The notes beneath the pieces are model-generated. The model did not search any database and was not told the DNA's origin. It worked only from the letters and a program-made list of their open reading frames with translations. DNA of 64,000 nt from Pampus argenteus (taxonomy: Eukaryota > Chordata > Actinopteri > Scombriformes > Stromateidae): the NCBI GenBank assembly GCA_036937835.1, contig CM072869.1, positions 24,257,001-24,321,000 of the forward strand, in the 5' to 3' direction. A program made the translations under genes and the position numbers. Shown one piece after another: positions 35,335 to 49,800 of this stretch (within the stretch, counting starts at the first letter, position 1; each line of letters starts with the position of its first letter).

Positions 35335-38300
35335 TTGTTGATGGCAAACATGGTTTTGATTGAAAATATTGCTCCTTGTTTAAGAAAAACTGTAGTTGTC
35401 AGTTTTGGCCTGAGAGAAAGCTATTTTTACAAATGTTACAGTAAAAGCTGCAGGAAGCATTCAGAAGTGAGTTTTTTGCTACTAATCATTAGAAATCAGT
35501 TACTTGTTGATGGCAAACATGGTTTTGATTGAAAATATTGCTCCTTGTTTAAGAAAAACTGTAGTTGTCAGCTTTGGCCTACTCTCGCTGAGAGAAAGCT
35601 ATTTTTAAAATGTTACAGTAAAAGCTGCAGGAAGCTCTCAGAAGTGAGTTTTTTGGTCCTAATCATTAGAAATCAGTTACTTGTTGATGGCAAACATGGT
35701 TTTGATTGAAAATATTGCTCCTTGTTTAAGAAAAACTGTAGTTGTCAGTTTTGGCCTTCTCTCGCTGAGAGAAAGCTATTTTTAAAATGTTACAGTAAAA
35801 GCTGCAGGAAGCTCTCAGAAGTGAGTTTTTTGGTCCTAATCATTAGAAATCAGTTACTTGTTGATGGCAAACATGGTTTTGATTGAAAATATTGCTCCTT
35901 GTTTAAGAAAAACTGTAGTTGTCAGTTTTGGCCTGAGAGAAAGCTATTTTTACAAATGTTACAGTAAAAGCTGCAGGAAGCATTCAGAAGTGAGTTTTTT
36001 GCTCCTAATCATTAGAAATCAGTTACTTGTTGATGGCAAACATGGTTTTGATTGAAAATATTGCTCCTTGTTTAAGAAAAACTGTAGTTGTCAGCTTTGG
36101 CCTACTCTCGCTGAGAGAAAGCTATTTTTAAAATGTTACAGTAAAAGCTGCAGGAAGCTCTCAGAAGTGAGTTTTTTGGTCCTAATCATTAGAAATCAGT
36201 TACTTGTTGATGGCAAACATAGTTTTGATTGAAAATATTGCTCCTTGTTTAAGAAAAACTGTAGTTGTCAGTTTTGGCTTGAGAGAAAGCTATTTTTACA
36301 AATGTTACAGTAAAAGCTGCAGGAAGCTCTCAGAAGTGAGTTTTTTGCTCCTAATCATTAGAAATCAGTTACTTGTTGATGGCAAACATGGTTTTGATTG
36401 AAAATATTGCTCCTTGTTTAAGAAAAACTGTAGTTGTCAGTTTTGGCCTTCTCTCGCTGAGAGAAAGCTATTTTTAAAATGTTACAGTAAAAGCTGCAGG
36501 AAGCTCTCAAAAGTGAGTTTTTTGGTCCTAATCATTAGAAATCAGTTACTTGTTGATGGCAAACATGGTTTTGATTGAAAATTTTGCTCCTTGTTTAAAA
36601 AAAACTGTAGTTGTCAGTTTTGGCCTGAGAGAAAGCTATATTTACAAATGTTACAGTAAAAGCTGCAGGAAGCTCTCAGAAGTGATTTTTTTGCTCCTAA
36701 TCATTAGAAATCAGTTACTTGTTGATGGCAAACATGGTTTTGATTGAAAATATTGCTCCTTGTTTAAGAAAAACTGTAGTTGTCAGTTTTGGCCTTCTCT
36801 CGCTGAGAGAAAGCTATTTTTAAAATGTTACAGTAAAAGCTGCAGGAAGCTCTCAGAAGTGAGTGTTTCGGTCCTAATCATTAGAAATCATTTACTTGTT
36901 GATGGCAGACATGGTTTTGATTGAAAATATTGCTCCTTGTTTAAGAAAAACTGTAGTTGTCAGTTTTGGCCTGAGAGAAAGCTATTTTTTACAAATGTTA
37001 CAGTAAAAGCTGCAGGAAGCTCTCAGAAGTGAGTTTTTTGGTCCTAATCATTAGAAATCAGTTACTTGTTGATGGCAAACATGGTTTTGATTGAAAATAT
37101 TGCTCCTTGTTTAAGAAAAACTGTAGTTGTCAGTTTTGGCCTGAGAGAAAGCTATTTTTACAAATGTTACAGTAAAAGCTGCAGGAAGCTCTCAGAAGTG
37201 AATTTTTTGGTCCTAATCATTAGAAATCAGTTACTTGTTGATGGCAAACATGGTTTTCATTGAAAATATTGCTCCTTGTTTAAGAAAAACTGTAGTTGTC
37301 AGTTTTGGCCTGAGAGAAAGCTATTTTTACAAATGTTACAGTAAAAGCTGCAGGAAGCTCTCAGAAGTGAGTTTTTTGGTCCTAATCATTAGAAATCAGT
37401 TACTTGTTGATGGCAAACATGGTTTTGATTAAAATTTTGCTCCTTGTTTAAGAAAAACTGTAGTTGTCAGTTTTGGCCATCTCTCGCTGAGAGAAAGCTA
37501 TTTTTAAAATGTTACAGTAAAAGCTGCAGGAAGCTCTCAGAAGTGAGTTTTTTGGTCCTAATCATTAGAAATCAGTTACTTGTTGATGGCAAACATGGTT
37601 TTGATTGAAAATATTGCTCCTTGTTTAAGAAAAACTGTAGTTGTCAGTTTTGGCCATCTCTCGCTGAGAGAAAGCTATTTTTAAAATGTTACAGTAAAAG
37701 CTGCAGGAAGCTCTCAGAAGTGAGTTTTTTGGTCCTAATCATTAGAAATCAGTTACTTGTTGATGGCAAACATGGTTTTGATTGAAAATATTGCTCCTTG
37801 TTTAAGAAAAACTGTAGTTGTCAGTTTTGGCCTGAGAGAAAGCTATTTTTACAAATGTTACAGTAAAAGCTGCAGGAAGCTCTCAGAAGTGAGTTTTTTG
37901 GTCCTAATCATTAGAAATCAGTTACTTGTTGATTGCAAACATGGTTTTGATTGAAAATATTGCTCCTTGTTTAATAAAAACTGTAGTTGTCAGTTTTGGC
38001 CTTCTCTCGCTGAGAGAAAGCTATTTTTAAAATGTTACAGTAAAACCTGCAGAAAGCTCTCTGAAGTGAGTTTTTTGCTCCTAATCATTAGAAATCAGTT
38101 ACTTGTTGATGGCAAACATGGTTTTGATTGAAAATATTGCTCCTTGTTTAAGAAAAACTATAGTTGTCAGTTTTGGGCTTCTCTCGCCGAGAGAAAGCTA
38201 TTTTTACAAATGTTACAGTAAAACCTGCAGAAAGCTCTCTGAAGTGAGTTTTTTGCTCCTAATCATTAGAAATCAGTTACTTGTTGATGGCAAACATGGT

Positions 38301-39149
38301 TTTGATTGAAAATATTGCTCCTTGTTTAAGAAAAACTGTAGTTGTCAGCTTTGGCCTACTCTCGCTGAGAGAAAGCTATTTTTAAAATGTTACAGTAAAA
38401 GCTGCAGGAAGCTCTCAGAAGTGAGTTTTTTGGTCCTAATCATTAGAAATCAGTTACTTGTTGATGGCAAACATGGTTTTGATTGAAAATATTGCTCCTT
38501 GTTTAAGAAAAACTGTAGTTGTCAGTTTTGGCTTGAGAGAAAGCTATTTTTACAAACGTTACAGTAAAAGCTGCAGGAAGCTCTCAGAAGTGAGTTTTTT
38601 GCTCCTAATCATTAGAAATCAGTTACTTGTTGATGGCAAACATGGTTTTGATTGAAAATATTGCTCCTTGTTTAAGAAAAACTGTAGTTGTCAGCTTTGG
38701 CCTTCTCTCGCTGAGAGAAAGCTATTTTTAAAATGTTACAGTAAAAGCTGCAGGAAGCTCTCAGAAGTGAGTTTTTTGGTCCTAATCATTAGAAATCAGT
38801 TACTTGTTGATGGCAAACATGGTTTTGATTGAAAATATTGCTCCTTGTTTAAGAAAAACTGTAGTTGTCAGTTTTGGCCTGAGAGAAAGCTATTTTTACA
38901 AATGTTACAGTAAAAGCTGCAGGAAGCATTCAGAAGTGAGTTTTTTGCTCCTAATCATTAGAAATCAGTTACTTGTTGATGGCAAACATGGTTTTGATTG
39001 AAAATATTGCTCCTTGTTTAATAAAAACTGTAGTTGTCAGTTTTGGCCTTCTCTCGCTGAGAGAAAGCTATTTTTAAAATGTTACAGTAAAAGCTGCAGA
39101 AAGCTCTCTGAAGTGAGTTTTTTGCTCCTAATCATTAGAAATCAGTTAC
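35335..39149 (+). repeat. Higher-order repeat A, composite copy 6 (22 monomers, 3,815 bp)
   Basis: It starts as a normal copy, but the S at 36204 lacks ACAAACGTTAC and has ACATAGTTTTG. It then contains a block (36896-38280) with S of 170 bp, GTTTTCATTG, a 176-bp M with GATTAAAATTTTG, TTGATTGCAAAC and a single L at 38103. The stretch 34466-36895 recurs 3,815 bp later at 38281-40710 and 36204-38280 recurs 5,564 bp later at 41768-43844. Confidence 0.84.
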
Positions 39150-41767
39150 TTGTTGATGGCAAACATGGTTTTGATTGAAAATATTGCTCCTTGTTTAAGA
39201 AAAACTGTAGTTGTCAGTTTTGGCCTGAGAGAAAGCTATTTTTACAAATGTTACAGTAAAAGCTGCAGGAAGCATTCAGAAGTGAGTTTTTTGCTACTAA
39301 TCATTAGAAATCAGTTACTTGTTGATGGCAAACATGGTTTTGATTGAAAATATTGCTCCTTGTTTAAGAAAAACTGTAGTTGTCAGCTTTGGCCTACTCT
39401 CGCTGAGAGAAAGCTATTTTTAAAATGTTACAGTAAAAGCTGCAGGAAGCTCTCAGAAGTGAGTTTTTTGCTCCTAATCATTAGAAATCAGTTACTTGTT
39501 GATGGCAAACATGGTTTTGATTGAAAATATTGCTCCTTGTTTAAGAAAAACTGTAGTTGTCAGCTTTGGCCTTCTCTCGCTGAGAGAAAGCTATTTTTAA
39601 AATGTTACAGTAAAAGCTGCAGGAAGCTCTCAGAAGTGAGTTTTTTGGTCCTAATCATTAGAAATCAGTTACTTGTTGATGGCAAACATGGTTTTGATTG
39701 AAAATATTGCTCCTTGTTTAAGAAAAACTGTAGTTGTCAGTTTTGGCCTGAGAGAAAGCTATTTTTACAAATGTTACAGTAAAAGCTGCAGGAAGCATTC
39801 AGAAGTGAGTTTTTTGCTCCTAATCATTAGAAATCAGTTACTTGTTGATGGCAAACATGGTTTTGATTGAAAATATTGCTCCTTGTTTAAGAAAAACTGT
39901 AGTTGTCAGCTTTGGCCTACTCTCGCTGAGAGAAAGCTATTTTTAAAATGTTACAGTAAAAGCTGCAGGAAGCTCTCAGAAGTGAGTTTTTTGGTCCTAA
40001 TCATTAGAAATCAGTTACTTGTTGATGGCAAACATGGTTTTGATTGAAAATATTGCTCCTTGTTTAAGAAAAACTGTAGTTGTCAGTTTTGGCTTGAGAG
40101 AAAGCTATTTTTACAAACGTTACAGTAAAAGCTGCAGGAAGCTCTCAGAAGTGAGTTTTTTGCTCCTAATCATTAGAAATCAGTTACTTGTTGATGGCAA
40201 ACATGGTTTTGATTGAAAATATTGCTCCTTGTTTAAGAAAAACTGTAGTTGTCAGTTTTGGCCTTCTCTCGCTGAGAGAAAGCTATTTTTAAAATGTTAC
40301 AATAAAAGCTGCAGGAAGCTCTCAGAAGTGAGTTTTTTGGTCCTAATCATTAGAAATCAGTTACTTGTTGATGGCAAACATGGTTTTGATTGAAAATTTT
40401 GCTCCTTGTTTAAAAAAAACTGTAGTTGTCAGTTTTGGCCTGAGAGAAAGCTATATTTACAAATGTTACAGTAAAAGCTGCAGGAAGCTCTCAGAAGTGA
40501 GTTTTTTGGTCCTAATCATTAGAAATCAGTTACTTGTTGATGGCAAACATGGTTTTGATTGAAAATATTGCTCCTTGTTTAAGAAAAACTGTAGTTGTCA
40601 GTTTTGGCCTTCTCTCGCTGAGAGAAAGCTATTTTTAAAATGTTACAGTAAAAGCTGCAGGAAGCTCTCAGAAGTGAGTTTTTTGGTCCTAATCATTAGA
40701 AATCAGTTACTTGTTGATGGCAAACATGGTTTTGATTGAAAATATTGCTCCTTGTTTAAGAAAAACTGTAGTTGTCAGTTTTGGCCATCTCTCGCTGAGA
40801 GAAAGCTATTTTTAAAATGTTACAGTAAAAGCTGCAGGAAGCTCTCAGAAGTGAGTTTTTTGGTCCTAATCATTAGAAATCAGTTACTTGTTGATGGCAA
40901 ACATGGTTTTGATTGAAAATATTGCTCCTTGTTTAAGAAAAACTGTAGTTGTCAGTTTTGGCCTGAGAGAAAGCTATTTTTACAAATGTTACAGTAAAAG
41001 CTGCAGGAAGCTCTCAGAAGTGAGTTTTTTGGTCCTAATCATTAGAAATCAGTTACTTGTTGATTGCAAACATGGTTTTGATTGAAAATATTGCTCCTTG
41101 TTTAATAAAAACTGTAGTTGTCAGTTTTGGCCTTCTCTCGCTGAGAGAAAGCTATTTTTAAAATGTTACAGTAAAACCTGCAGAAAGCTCTCTGAAGTGA
41201 GTTTTTTGCTCCTAATCATTAGAAATCAGTTACTTGTTGATGGCAAACATGGTTTTGATTGAAAATATTGCTCCTTGTTTAAGAAAAACTATAGTTGTCA
41301 GTTTTGGGCTTCTCTCGCCGAGAGAAAGCTATTTTTACAAATGTTACAGTAAAACCTGCAGAAAGCTCTCTGAAGTGAGTTTTTTGCTCCTAATCATTAG
41401 AAATCAGTTACTTGTTGATGGCAAACATGGTTTTGATTGAAAATATTGCTCCTTGTTTAAGAAAAACTATAGTTGTCAGTTTTGGGCTTCTCTCGTCGAG
41501 AGAAAGCTATTTTTACAAATGTTACAGTAAAACCTGCAGAAAGCTCTCTGAAGTGAATTTTTGGTCCTAATCATTAGAAATTAGTTACTTGTTGATGGCA
41601 AACATGGTTTTGATTGAAAATATTGCTCCTTGTCTAAGAAAAACTATAGTTGTCAGTTTTGGGCTTCTCTCGTCGAGAGAAAGCTATTTTTTACAAATGT
41701 TACAGTAAAAGCTGCAGGAAGCTCTCAGAAGTGAGTTTTTTGGTCCTAATCATTAGCAATCAGTTAC
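39150..41767 (+). repeat. Higher-order repeat A, copy 7, passing into the L cassette
   Basis: Order S M M S M S M S M M S M, then L(178) L(177) L(179). The ACAAACGTTAC marker is in the S at 40019. The S at 40888 with TTGATTGCAAAC, the M at 41057 and the L at 41234 repeat 37757-38280, offset 3,131 bp. Confidence 0.84.
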
Positions 41768-43844
41768 TTGTTGATGGCAAACATAGTTTTGATTGAAAAT
41801 ATTGCTCCTTGTTTAAGAAAAACTGTAGTTGTCAGTTTTGGCTTGAGAGAAAGCTATTTTTACAAATGTTACAGTAAAAGCTGCAGGAAGCTCTCAGAAG
41901 TGAGTTTTTTGCTCCTAATCATTAGAAATCAGTTACTTGTTGATGGCAAACATGGTTTTGATTGAAAATATTGCTCCTTGTTTAAGAAAAACTGTAGTTG
42001 TCAGTTTTGGCCTTCTCTCGCTGAGAGAAAGCTATTTTTAAAATGTTACAGTAAAAGCTGCAGGAAGCTCTCAGAAGTGAGTTTTTTGGTCCTAATCATT
42101 AGAAATCAGTTACTTGTTGATGGCAAACATGGTTTTGATTGAAAATTTTGCTCCTTGTTTAAAAAAAACTGTAGTTGTCAGTTTTGGCCTGAGAGAAAGC
42201 TATATTTACAAATGTTACAGTAAAAGCTGCAGGAAGCTCTCAGAAGTGAGTTTTTTGCTCCTAATCATTAGAAATCAGTTACTTGTTGATGGCAAACATG
42301 GTTTTGATTGAAAATATTGCTCCTTGTTTAAGAAAAACTGTAGTTGTCAGTTTTGGCCTTCTCTCGCTGAGAGAAAGCTATTTTTAAAATGTTACAGTAA
42401 AAGCTGCAGGAAGCTCTCAGAAGTGAGTGTTTCGGTCCTAATCATTAGAAATCATTTACTTGTTGATGGCAGACATGGTTTTGATTGAAAATATTGCTCC
42501 TTGTTTAAGAAAAACTGTAGTTGTCAGTTTTGGCCTGAGAGAAAGCTATTTTTTACAAATGTTACAGTAAAAGCTGCAGGAAGCTCTCAGAAGTGAGTTT
42601 TTTGGTCCTAATCATTAGAAATCAGTTACTTGTTGATGGCAAACATGGTTTTGATTGAAAATATTGCTCCTTGTTTAAGAAAAACTGTAGTTGTCAGTTT
42701 TGGCCTGAGAGAAAGCTATTTTTACAAATGTTACAGTAAAAGCTGCAGGAAGCTCTCAGAAGTGAATTTTTTGGTCCTAATCATTAGAAATCAGTTACTT
42801 GTTGATGGCAAACATGGTTTTCATTGAAAATATTGCTCCTTGTTTAAGAAAAACTGTAGTTGTCAGTTTTGGCCTGAGAGAAAGCTATTTTTACAAATGT
42901 TACAGTAAAAGCTGCAGGAAGCTCTCAGAAGTGAGTTTTTTGGTCCTAATCATTAGAAATCAGTTACTTGTTGATGGCAAACATGGTTTTGATTAAAATT
43001 TTGCTCCTTGTTTAAGAAAAACTGTAGTTGTCAGTTTTGGCCATCTCTCGCTGAGAGAAAGCTATTTTTAAAATGTTACAGTAAAAGCTGCAGGAAGCTC
43101 TCAGAAGTGAGTTTTTTGGTCCTAATCATTAGAAATCAGTTACTTGTTGATGGCAAACATGGTTTTGATTGAAAATATTGCTCCTTGTTTAAGAAAAACT
43201 GTAGTTGTCAGTTTTGGCCATCTCTCGCTGAGAGAAAGCTATTTTTAAAATGTTACAGTAAAAGCTGCAGGAAGCTCTCAGAAGTGAGTTTTTTGGTCCT
43301 AATCATTAGAAATCAGTTACTTGTTGATGGCAAACATGGTTTTGATTGAAAATATTGCTCCTTGTTTAAGAAAAACTGTAGTTGTCAGTTTTGGCCTGAG
43401 AGAAAGCTATTTTTACAAATGTTACAGTAAAAGCTGCAGGAAGCTCTCAGAAGTGAGTTTTTTGGTCCTAATCATTAGAAATCAGTTACTTGTTGATTGC
43501 AAACATGGTTTTGATTGAAAATATTGCTCCTTGTTTAATAAAAACTGTAGTTGTCAGTTTTGGCCTTCTCTCGCTGAGAGAAAGCTATTTTTAAAATGTT
43601 ACAGTAAAACCTGCAGAAAGCTCTCTGAAGTGAGTTTTTTGCTCCTAATCATTAGAAATCAGTTACTTGTTGATGGCAAACATGGTTTTGATTGAAAATA
43701 TTGCTCCTTGTTTAAGAAAAACTATAGTTGTCAGTTTTGGGCTTCTCTCGCCGAGAGAAAGCTATTTTTACAAATGTTACAGTAAAACCTGCAGAAAGCT
43801 CTCTGAAGTGAGTTTTTTGCTCCTAATCATTAGAAATCAGTTAC
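41768..43844 (+). repeat. 2.08-kb copy of 36204-38280 (+5,564 bp)
   Basis: Monomer order S M S M S(170) S S M(176) M S M L is the same in both places. Private markers are shared: ACATAGTTTTG, GTGTTTCGGTCC with GATGGCAGAC, GTTTTCATTG, GATTAAAATTTTG and TTGATTGCAAAC. The S at 36550 has GTGATTTTTTTG where this copy has GTGAGTTTTTTG. Confidence 0.86.
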
Positions 43845-46800
43845 TTGTTGATGGCAAACATGGTTTTGATTGAAAATATTGCTCCTTGTTTAAGAAAAAC
43901 TATAGTTGTCAGTTTTGGGCTTCTCTCGTCGAGAGAAAGCTATTTTTACAAATGTTACAGTAAAACCTGCAGAAAGCTCTCTGAAGTGAATTTTTGGTCC
44001 TAATCATTAGAAATTAGTTACTTGTTGATGGCAAACATGGTTTTGATTGAAAATATTGCTCCTTGTCTAAGAAAAACTATAGTTGTCAGTTTTGGGCTTC
44101 TCTCGTCGAGAGAAAGCTATTTTTTACAAATGTTACAGTAAAAGCTGCAGGAAGCTCTCAGAAGTGAGTTTTTTGGTCCTAATCATTAGCAATCAGTTAC
44201 TTGTTGATGGCAAACATGGTTTTGATTGAAAATATTGCTCCTTGTTTAAGAAAAACTGTAGTTGTCAGTTTTGGCCTGAGAGAAAGCTATGTTTACAAAT
44301 GTTACAGTAAAAGCTGCAGGAAGCATTCAGAAGTGAGTTTTTTGCTCCTAATCATTAGAAATCAGTTACTTGTTGATAGCAAACATGGTTTTGATTGAAA
44401 ATATTGCTCCTTGTTTAAGAAAAACTGTAGTTGTCAGTTTTGGCCTGAGAGAAAGCTATGTTTACAAATGTTACAGTAAAAGCTGCAGGAAGCATTCAGA
44501 AGTGAGTTTTTTGCTCCTAATCATTAGAAATCAGTTACTTGTTGATAGCAAACATGGTTTTGATTGAAAATATTGCTCCTTGTTTAAGAAAAACTGTAGT
44601 TGTCAGTTTTGGCCTGAGAGAAAGCTATTTTTACAAATGTTACAGTAAAAGCTGCAGGAAGCTCTCAGAAGTGAGTTTTTTGGTCCTAATCATTAGAAAT
44701 CAGTTACTTGTTGATGGCAAACATGGTTTTGATTGAGAATATTGCTCCTTGTTTAAGAAAAACTGTAGTTGTCAGTTTTGGCCATCTCTCGCTGAGAGAA
44801 AGCTATTTTTAAAATGTTACAGTAAAAGCTGCAGGAAGCTCTCAGAAGTGAGTTTTTTGGTCCTAATCATTAGAAATCAGTTACTTGTTGATGGCAAACA
44901 TGGTTTTGATTGAAAATATTGCTCCTTGTTTAAGAAAAACTGTAGTTGTCAGTTTTGGCCATCTCTCGCTGAGAGAAAGCTATTTTTAAAATGTTACAGT
45001 AAAAGCTGCAGGAAGCTCTCAGAAGTGAGTTTTTTGGTCCTAATCATTAGAAATCAGTTACTTGTTGATGGCAAACATGGTTTTGATTGAAAATATTGCT
45101 CCTTGTTTAAGAAAAACTGTAGTTGTCAGTTTTGGCCTGAGAGAAAGCTATTTTTACAAATGTTACAGTAAAAGCTGCAGGAAGCTCTCAGAAGTGAGTT
45201 TTTTGGTCCTAATCATTAGAAATCAGTTACTTGTTGATTGCAAACATGGTTTTGATTGAAAATATTGCTCCTTGTTTAATAAAAACTGTAGTTGTCAGTT
45301 TTGGCCTTCTCTCGCTGAGAGAAAGCTATTTTTAAAATGTTACAGTAAAACCTGCAGAAAGCTCTCTGAAGTGAGTTTTTTGCTCCTAATCATTAGAAAT
45401 CAGTTACTTGTTGATGGCAAACATGGTTTTGATTGAAAATATTGCTCCTTGTTTAAGAAAAACTATAGTTGTCAGTTTTGGGCTTCTCTCGTCGAGAGAA
45501 AGCTATTTTTACAAATGTTACAGTAAAACCTGCAGAAAGCTCTCTGAAGTGAGTTTTTTGCTCCTAATCATTAGAAATCAGTTACTTGTTGATGGCAAAC
45601 ATGGTTTTGATTGAAAATATTGCTCCTTGTTTAAGAAAAACTATAGTTGTCAGTTTTGGGCTTCTCTCGTCGAGAGAAAGCTATTTTTACAAATGTTACA
45701 GTAAAACCTGCAGAAAGCTCTCTGAAGTGAATTTTTGGTCCTAATCATTAGAAATTAGTTACTTGTTGATGGCAAACATGGTTTTGATTGAAAATATTGC
45801 TCCTTGTCTAAGAAAAACTATAGTTGTCAGTTTTGGGCTTCTCTCGTCGAGAGAAAGCTATTTTTTACAAATGTTACAGTAAAAGCTGCAGGAAGCTCTC
45901 AGAAGTGAGTTTTTTGGTCCTAATCATTAGAAATCAGTTACTTGTTGATGGCAAACATGGTTTTGATTGAAAATATTGCTCCTTGTTTAAGAAAAACTGT
46001 AGTTGTCAGTTTTGGCCTTCTCTCGCTGAGAGAAAGCTATTTTTAAAATGTTACAGTAAAAGCTGCAGGAAGCTCTCAGAAGTGAGTGTTTCGGTCCTAA
46101 TCATTAGAAATCATTTACTTGTTGATGGCAGACATGGTTTTGATTGAAAATATTGCTCCTTGTTTAAGAAAAACTGTAGTTGTCAGTTTTGGCCTGAGAG
46201 AAAGCTATTTTTTACAAATGTTACAGTAAAAGCTGCAGGAAGCTCTCAGAAGTGAGTTTTTTGGTCCTAATCATTAGAAATCAGTTACTTGTTGATGGCA
46301 AACATGGTTTTGATTGAAAATATTGCTCCTTGTTTAAGAAAAACTGTAGTTGTCAGTTTTGGCCTGAGAGAAAGCTATTTTTACAAATGTTACAGTAAAA
46401 GCTGCAGGAAGCTCTCAGAAGTGAATTTTTTGGTCCTAATCATTAGAAATCAGTTACTTGTTGATGGCAAACATGGTTTTGATTGAAAATATTGCTCCTT
46501 GTTTAAGAAAAACTGTAGTTGTCAGTTTTGGCCTGAGAGAAAGCTATTTTTACAAATGTTACAGTAAAAGCTGCAGGAAGCTCTCAGAAGTGAGTTTTTT
46601 GGTCCTAATCATTAGAAATCAGTTACTTGTTGATGGCAAACATGGTTTTGATTGAAAGTATTGCTCCTTGTTTAAGAAAAACTGTAGTTGTCAGTTTTGG
46701 CCATCTCTCGCTGAGAGAAAGCTATTTTTAAAATGTTACAGTAAAAGCTGCAGGAAGCTCTCAGAAGTGAGTTTTTTGGTCCTAATCATTAGAAATCAGT

Positions 46801-49800
46801 TACTTGTTGATGGCAAACATGGTTTTGATTGAAAATTTTGCTCCTTGTTTAAAAAAAACTGTAGTTGTCAGTTTTGGCCTGAGAGAAAGCTATATTTACA
46901 AATGTTACAGTAAAAGCTGCAGGAAGCTCTCAGAAGTGAGTTTTTTGCTCCTAATCATTAGAAATCAGTTACTTGTTGATGGCAAACATGGTTTTGATTG
47001 AAAATATTGCTCCTTGTTTAAGAAAAACTGTAGTTGTCAGTTTTGGCCTGAGAGAAAGCTATTTTTACAAATGTTACAGTAAAAGCTGCAGGAAGCTCTC
47101 AGAAGTGAGTTTTTTGGTCCTAATCATTAGAAATCAGTTACTTGTTGATTGCAAACATGGTTTTGATTGAAAATATTGCTCCTTGTTTAATAAAAACTGT
47201 AGTTGTCAGTTTTGGCCTTCTCTCGCTGAGAGAAAGCTATTTTTAAAATGTTACAGTAAAACCTGCAGAAAGCTCTCTGAAGTGAGTTTTTTGCTCCTAA
47301 TCATTAGAAATCAGTTACTTGTTGATGGCAAACATGGTTTTGATTGAAAATATTGCTCCTTGTTTAAGAAAAACTATAGTTGTCAGTTTTGGGCTTCTCT
47401 CGCCGAGAGAAAGCTATTTTTACAAATGTTACAGTAAAACCTGCAGAAAGCTCTCTGAAGTGAGTTTTTTGCTCCTAATCATTAGAAATCAGTTACTTGT
47501 TGATGGCAAACATGGTTTTGATTGAAAATATTGCTCCTTGTTTAAGAAAAACTATAGTTGTCAGTTTTGGGCTTCTCTCGTCGAGAGAAAGCTATTTTTA
47601 CAAATGTTACAGTAAAAGCTGCAGGAAGCTCTCAGAAGTGAGTTTTTTGGTCCTAATCATTAGCAATCAGTTACTTGTTGATGGCAAACATGGTTTTGAT
47701 TGAAAATATTGCTCCTTGTTTAAGAAAAACTGTAGTTGTCAGTTTTGGCCTGAGAGAAAGCTATGTTTACAAATGTTACAGTAAAAGCTGCAGGAAGCAT
47801 TCAGAAGTGAGTTTTTTGCTCCTAATCATTAGAAATCAGTTACTTGTTGATAGCAAACATGGTTTTGATTGAAAATATTGCTCCTTGTTTAAGAAAAACT
47901 GTAGTTGTCAGTTTTGGCCTGAGAGAAAGCTATTTTTACAAATGTTACAGTAAAAGCTGCAGGAAGCATTCAGAAGTGAGTTTTTTGCTCCTAATCATTA
48001 GAAATCAGTTACTTGTTGATAGCAAACATGGTTTTGATTGAAAATATTGCTCCTTGTTTAAGAAAAACTGTAGTTGTCAGTTTTGGCCTGAGAGAAAGCT
48101 ATTTTTACAAATGTTACAGTAAAAGCTGCAGGAAGCTCTCAGAAGTGAGTTTTTCGGTCCTAATCATTAGAAATCAGTTACTTGTTGATGGCAAACATGG
48201 TTTTGATTGAAAATATTGCTCCTTGTTTAAGAAAAACTGTAGTTGTCAGTTTTGGCCTGAGAGAAAGCTATTTTTTACAAATGTTACAGTAAAAGCTGCA
48301 GGAAGCTCTCAGAAGTGAGTTTTTTGGTCCTAATCATTAGAAATCAGTTACTTGTTGATGGCAAACATGGTTTTGATTGAAAATATTGCTCCTTGTTTAA
48401 GAAAAACTGTAGTTGTCAGTTTTGGCTTAAGAGAAAGCTATTTTTACAAATGTTACAGTAAAAGCTGCAGGAAGCTCTCAGAAGTGAGTTTTTTGCTCCT
48501 AATCATTAGAAATCAGTTACTTGTTGATGGCAAACATGGTTTTGATTGAAAATATTGCTCCTTGTTTAAGAAAAACTGTAGTTGTCAGTTTTGGCCTTCT
48601 CTCGCTGAGAGAAAGCTATTTTTAAAATGTTACAGTAAAGGCTGCAGGAAGCTCTCAGAAGTGAGTTTTTTGGTCCTAATCATTGGAAATCAGTTACTTG
48701 TTGATGGCAAACATGGTTTTGATTGAAAATTTTGCTCCTTGTTTAAGAAAAACTGTAGTTGTCAGTTTTGGCCTGAGAGAAAGCTATATTTACAAATGTT
48801 ACAGTAAAAGCTGCAGGAAGCTCTCAGAAGTGAGTTTTTTGGTCCTAATCATTAGAAATCAGTTACTTGTTGATGGCAAACATGGTTTTGATTGAAAATA
48901 TTGCTCCTTGTTTAAGAAAAACTGTAGTTGTCAGTTTTGGCCTGAGAGAAAGCTATTTTTACAAATGTTACAGTAAAAGCTGCAGGAAGCTCTCAGAAGT
49001 GAGTTTTTTGGTCCTAATCATTAGAAATCAGTTACTTGTTGATGGCAAACATGGTTTTGATTGAAAATATTGCTCCTTGTTTAAGAAAAACTGTAGTTGT
49101 CAGTTTTGGCCTGAGAGAAAGCTATTTTTACAAATGTTACAGTAAAAGCTGCAGGAAGCTCTCAGAAGTGAGTTTTTCGGTCCTAATCATTAGAAATCAG
49201 TTACTTGTTGATGGCAAACATGGTTTTGATTTAAAATATTGCTCCTTGTTTAAGAAAAACTGTAGTTGTCAGTTTTGGCCTGAGAGAAAGCTATATTTAC
49301 AAATGTTACAGTAAAAGCTGCAGGAAGCTCTCAGAAGTGAGTTTTTTGGTCCTAATCATTAGAAATCAGTTACTTGTTGATGGCAAACATGGTTTTGATT
49401 GAAAATATTGCTCCTTGTTTAAGAAAAACTGTAGTTGTCAGTTTTGGCCTGAGAGAAAGCTATTTTTACAAATGTTACAGTAAAAGCTGCAGGAAGCTCT
49501 CAGAAGTGAGTTTTTTGGTCCTAATCATTAGAAATCAGTTACTTGTTGATGGCAAACATGGTTTTGATTGAAAATATTGCTCCTTGTTTAAGAAAAACTG
49601 TAGTTGTCAGTTTTGGCCTGAGAGAAAGCTATTTTTACAAATGTTACAGTAAAAGCTGCAGGAAGCTCTCAGAAGTGAGTTTTTCGGTCCTAATCATTAG
49701 AAATCAGTTACTTGTTGATGGCAAACATGGTTTTGATTGAAAATATTGCTCCTTGTTTAAGAAAAACTGTAGTTGTCAGTTTTGGCCTGAGAGAAAGCTA

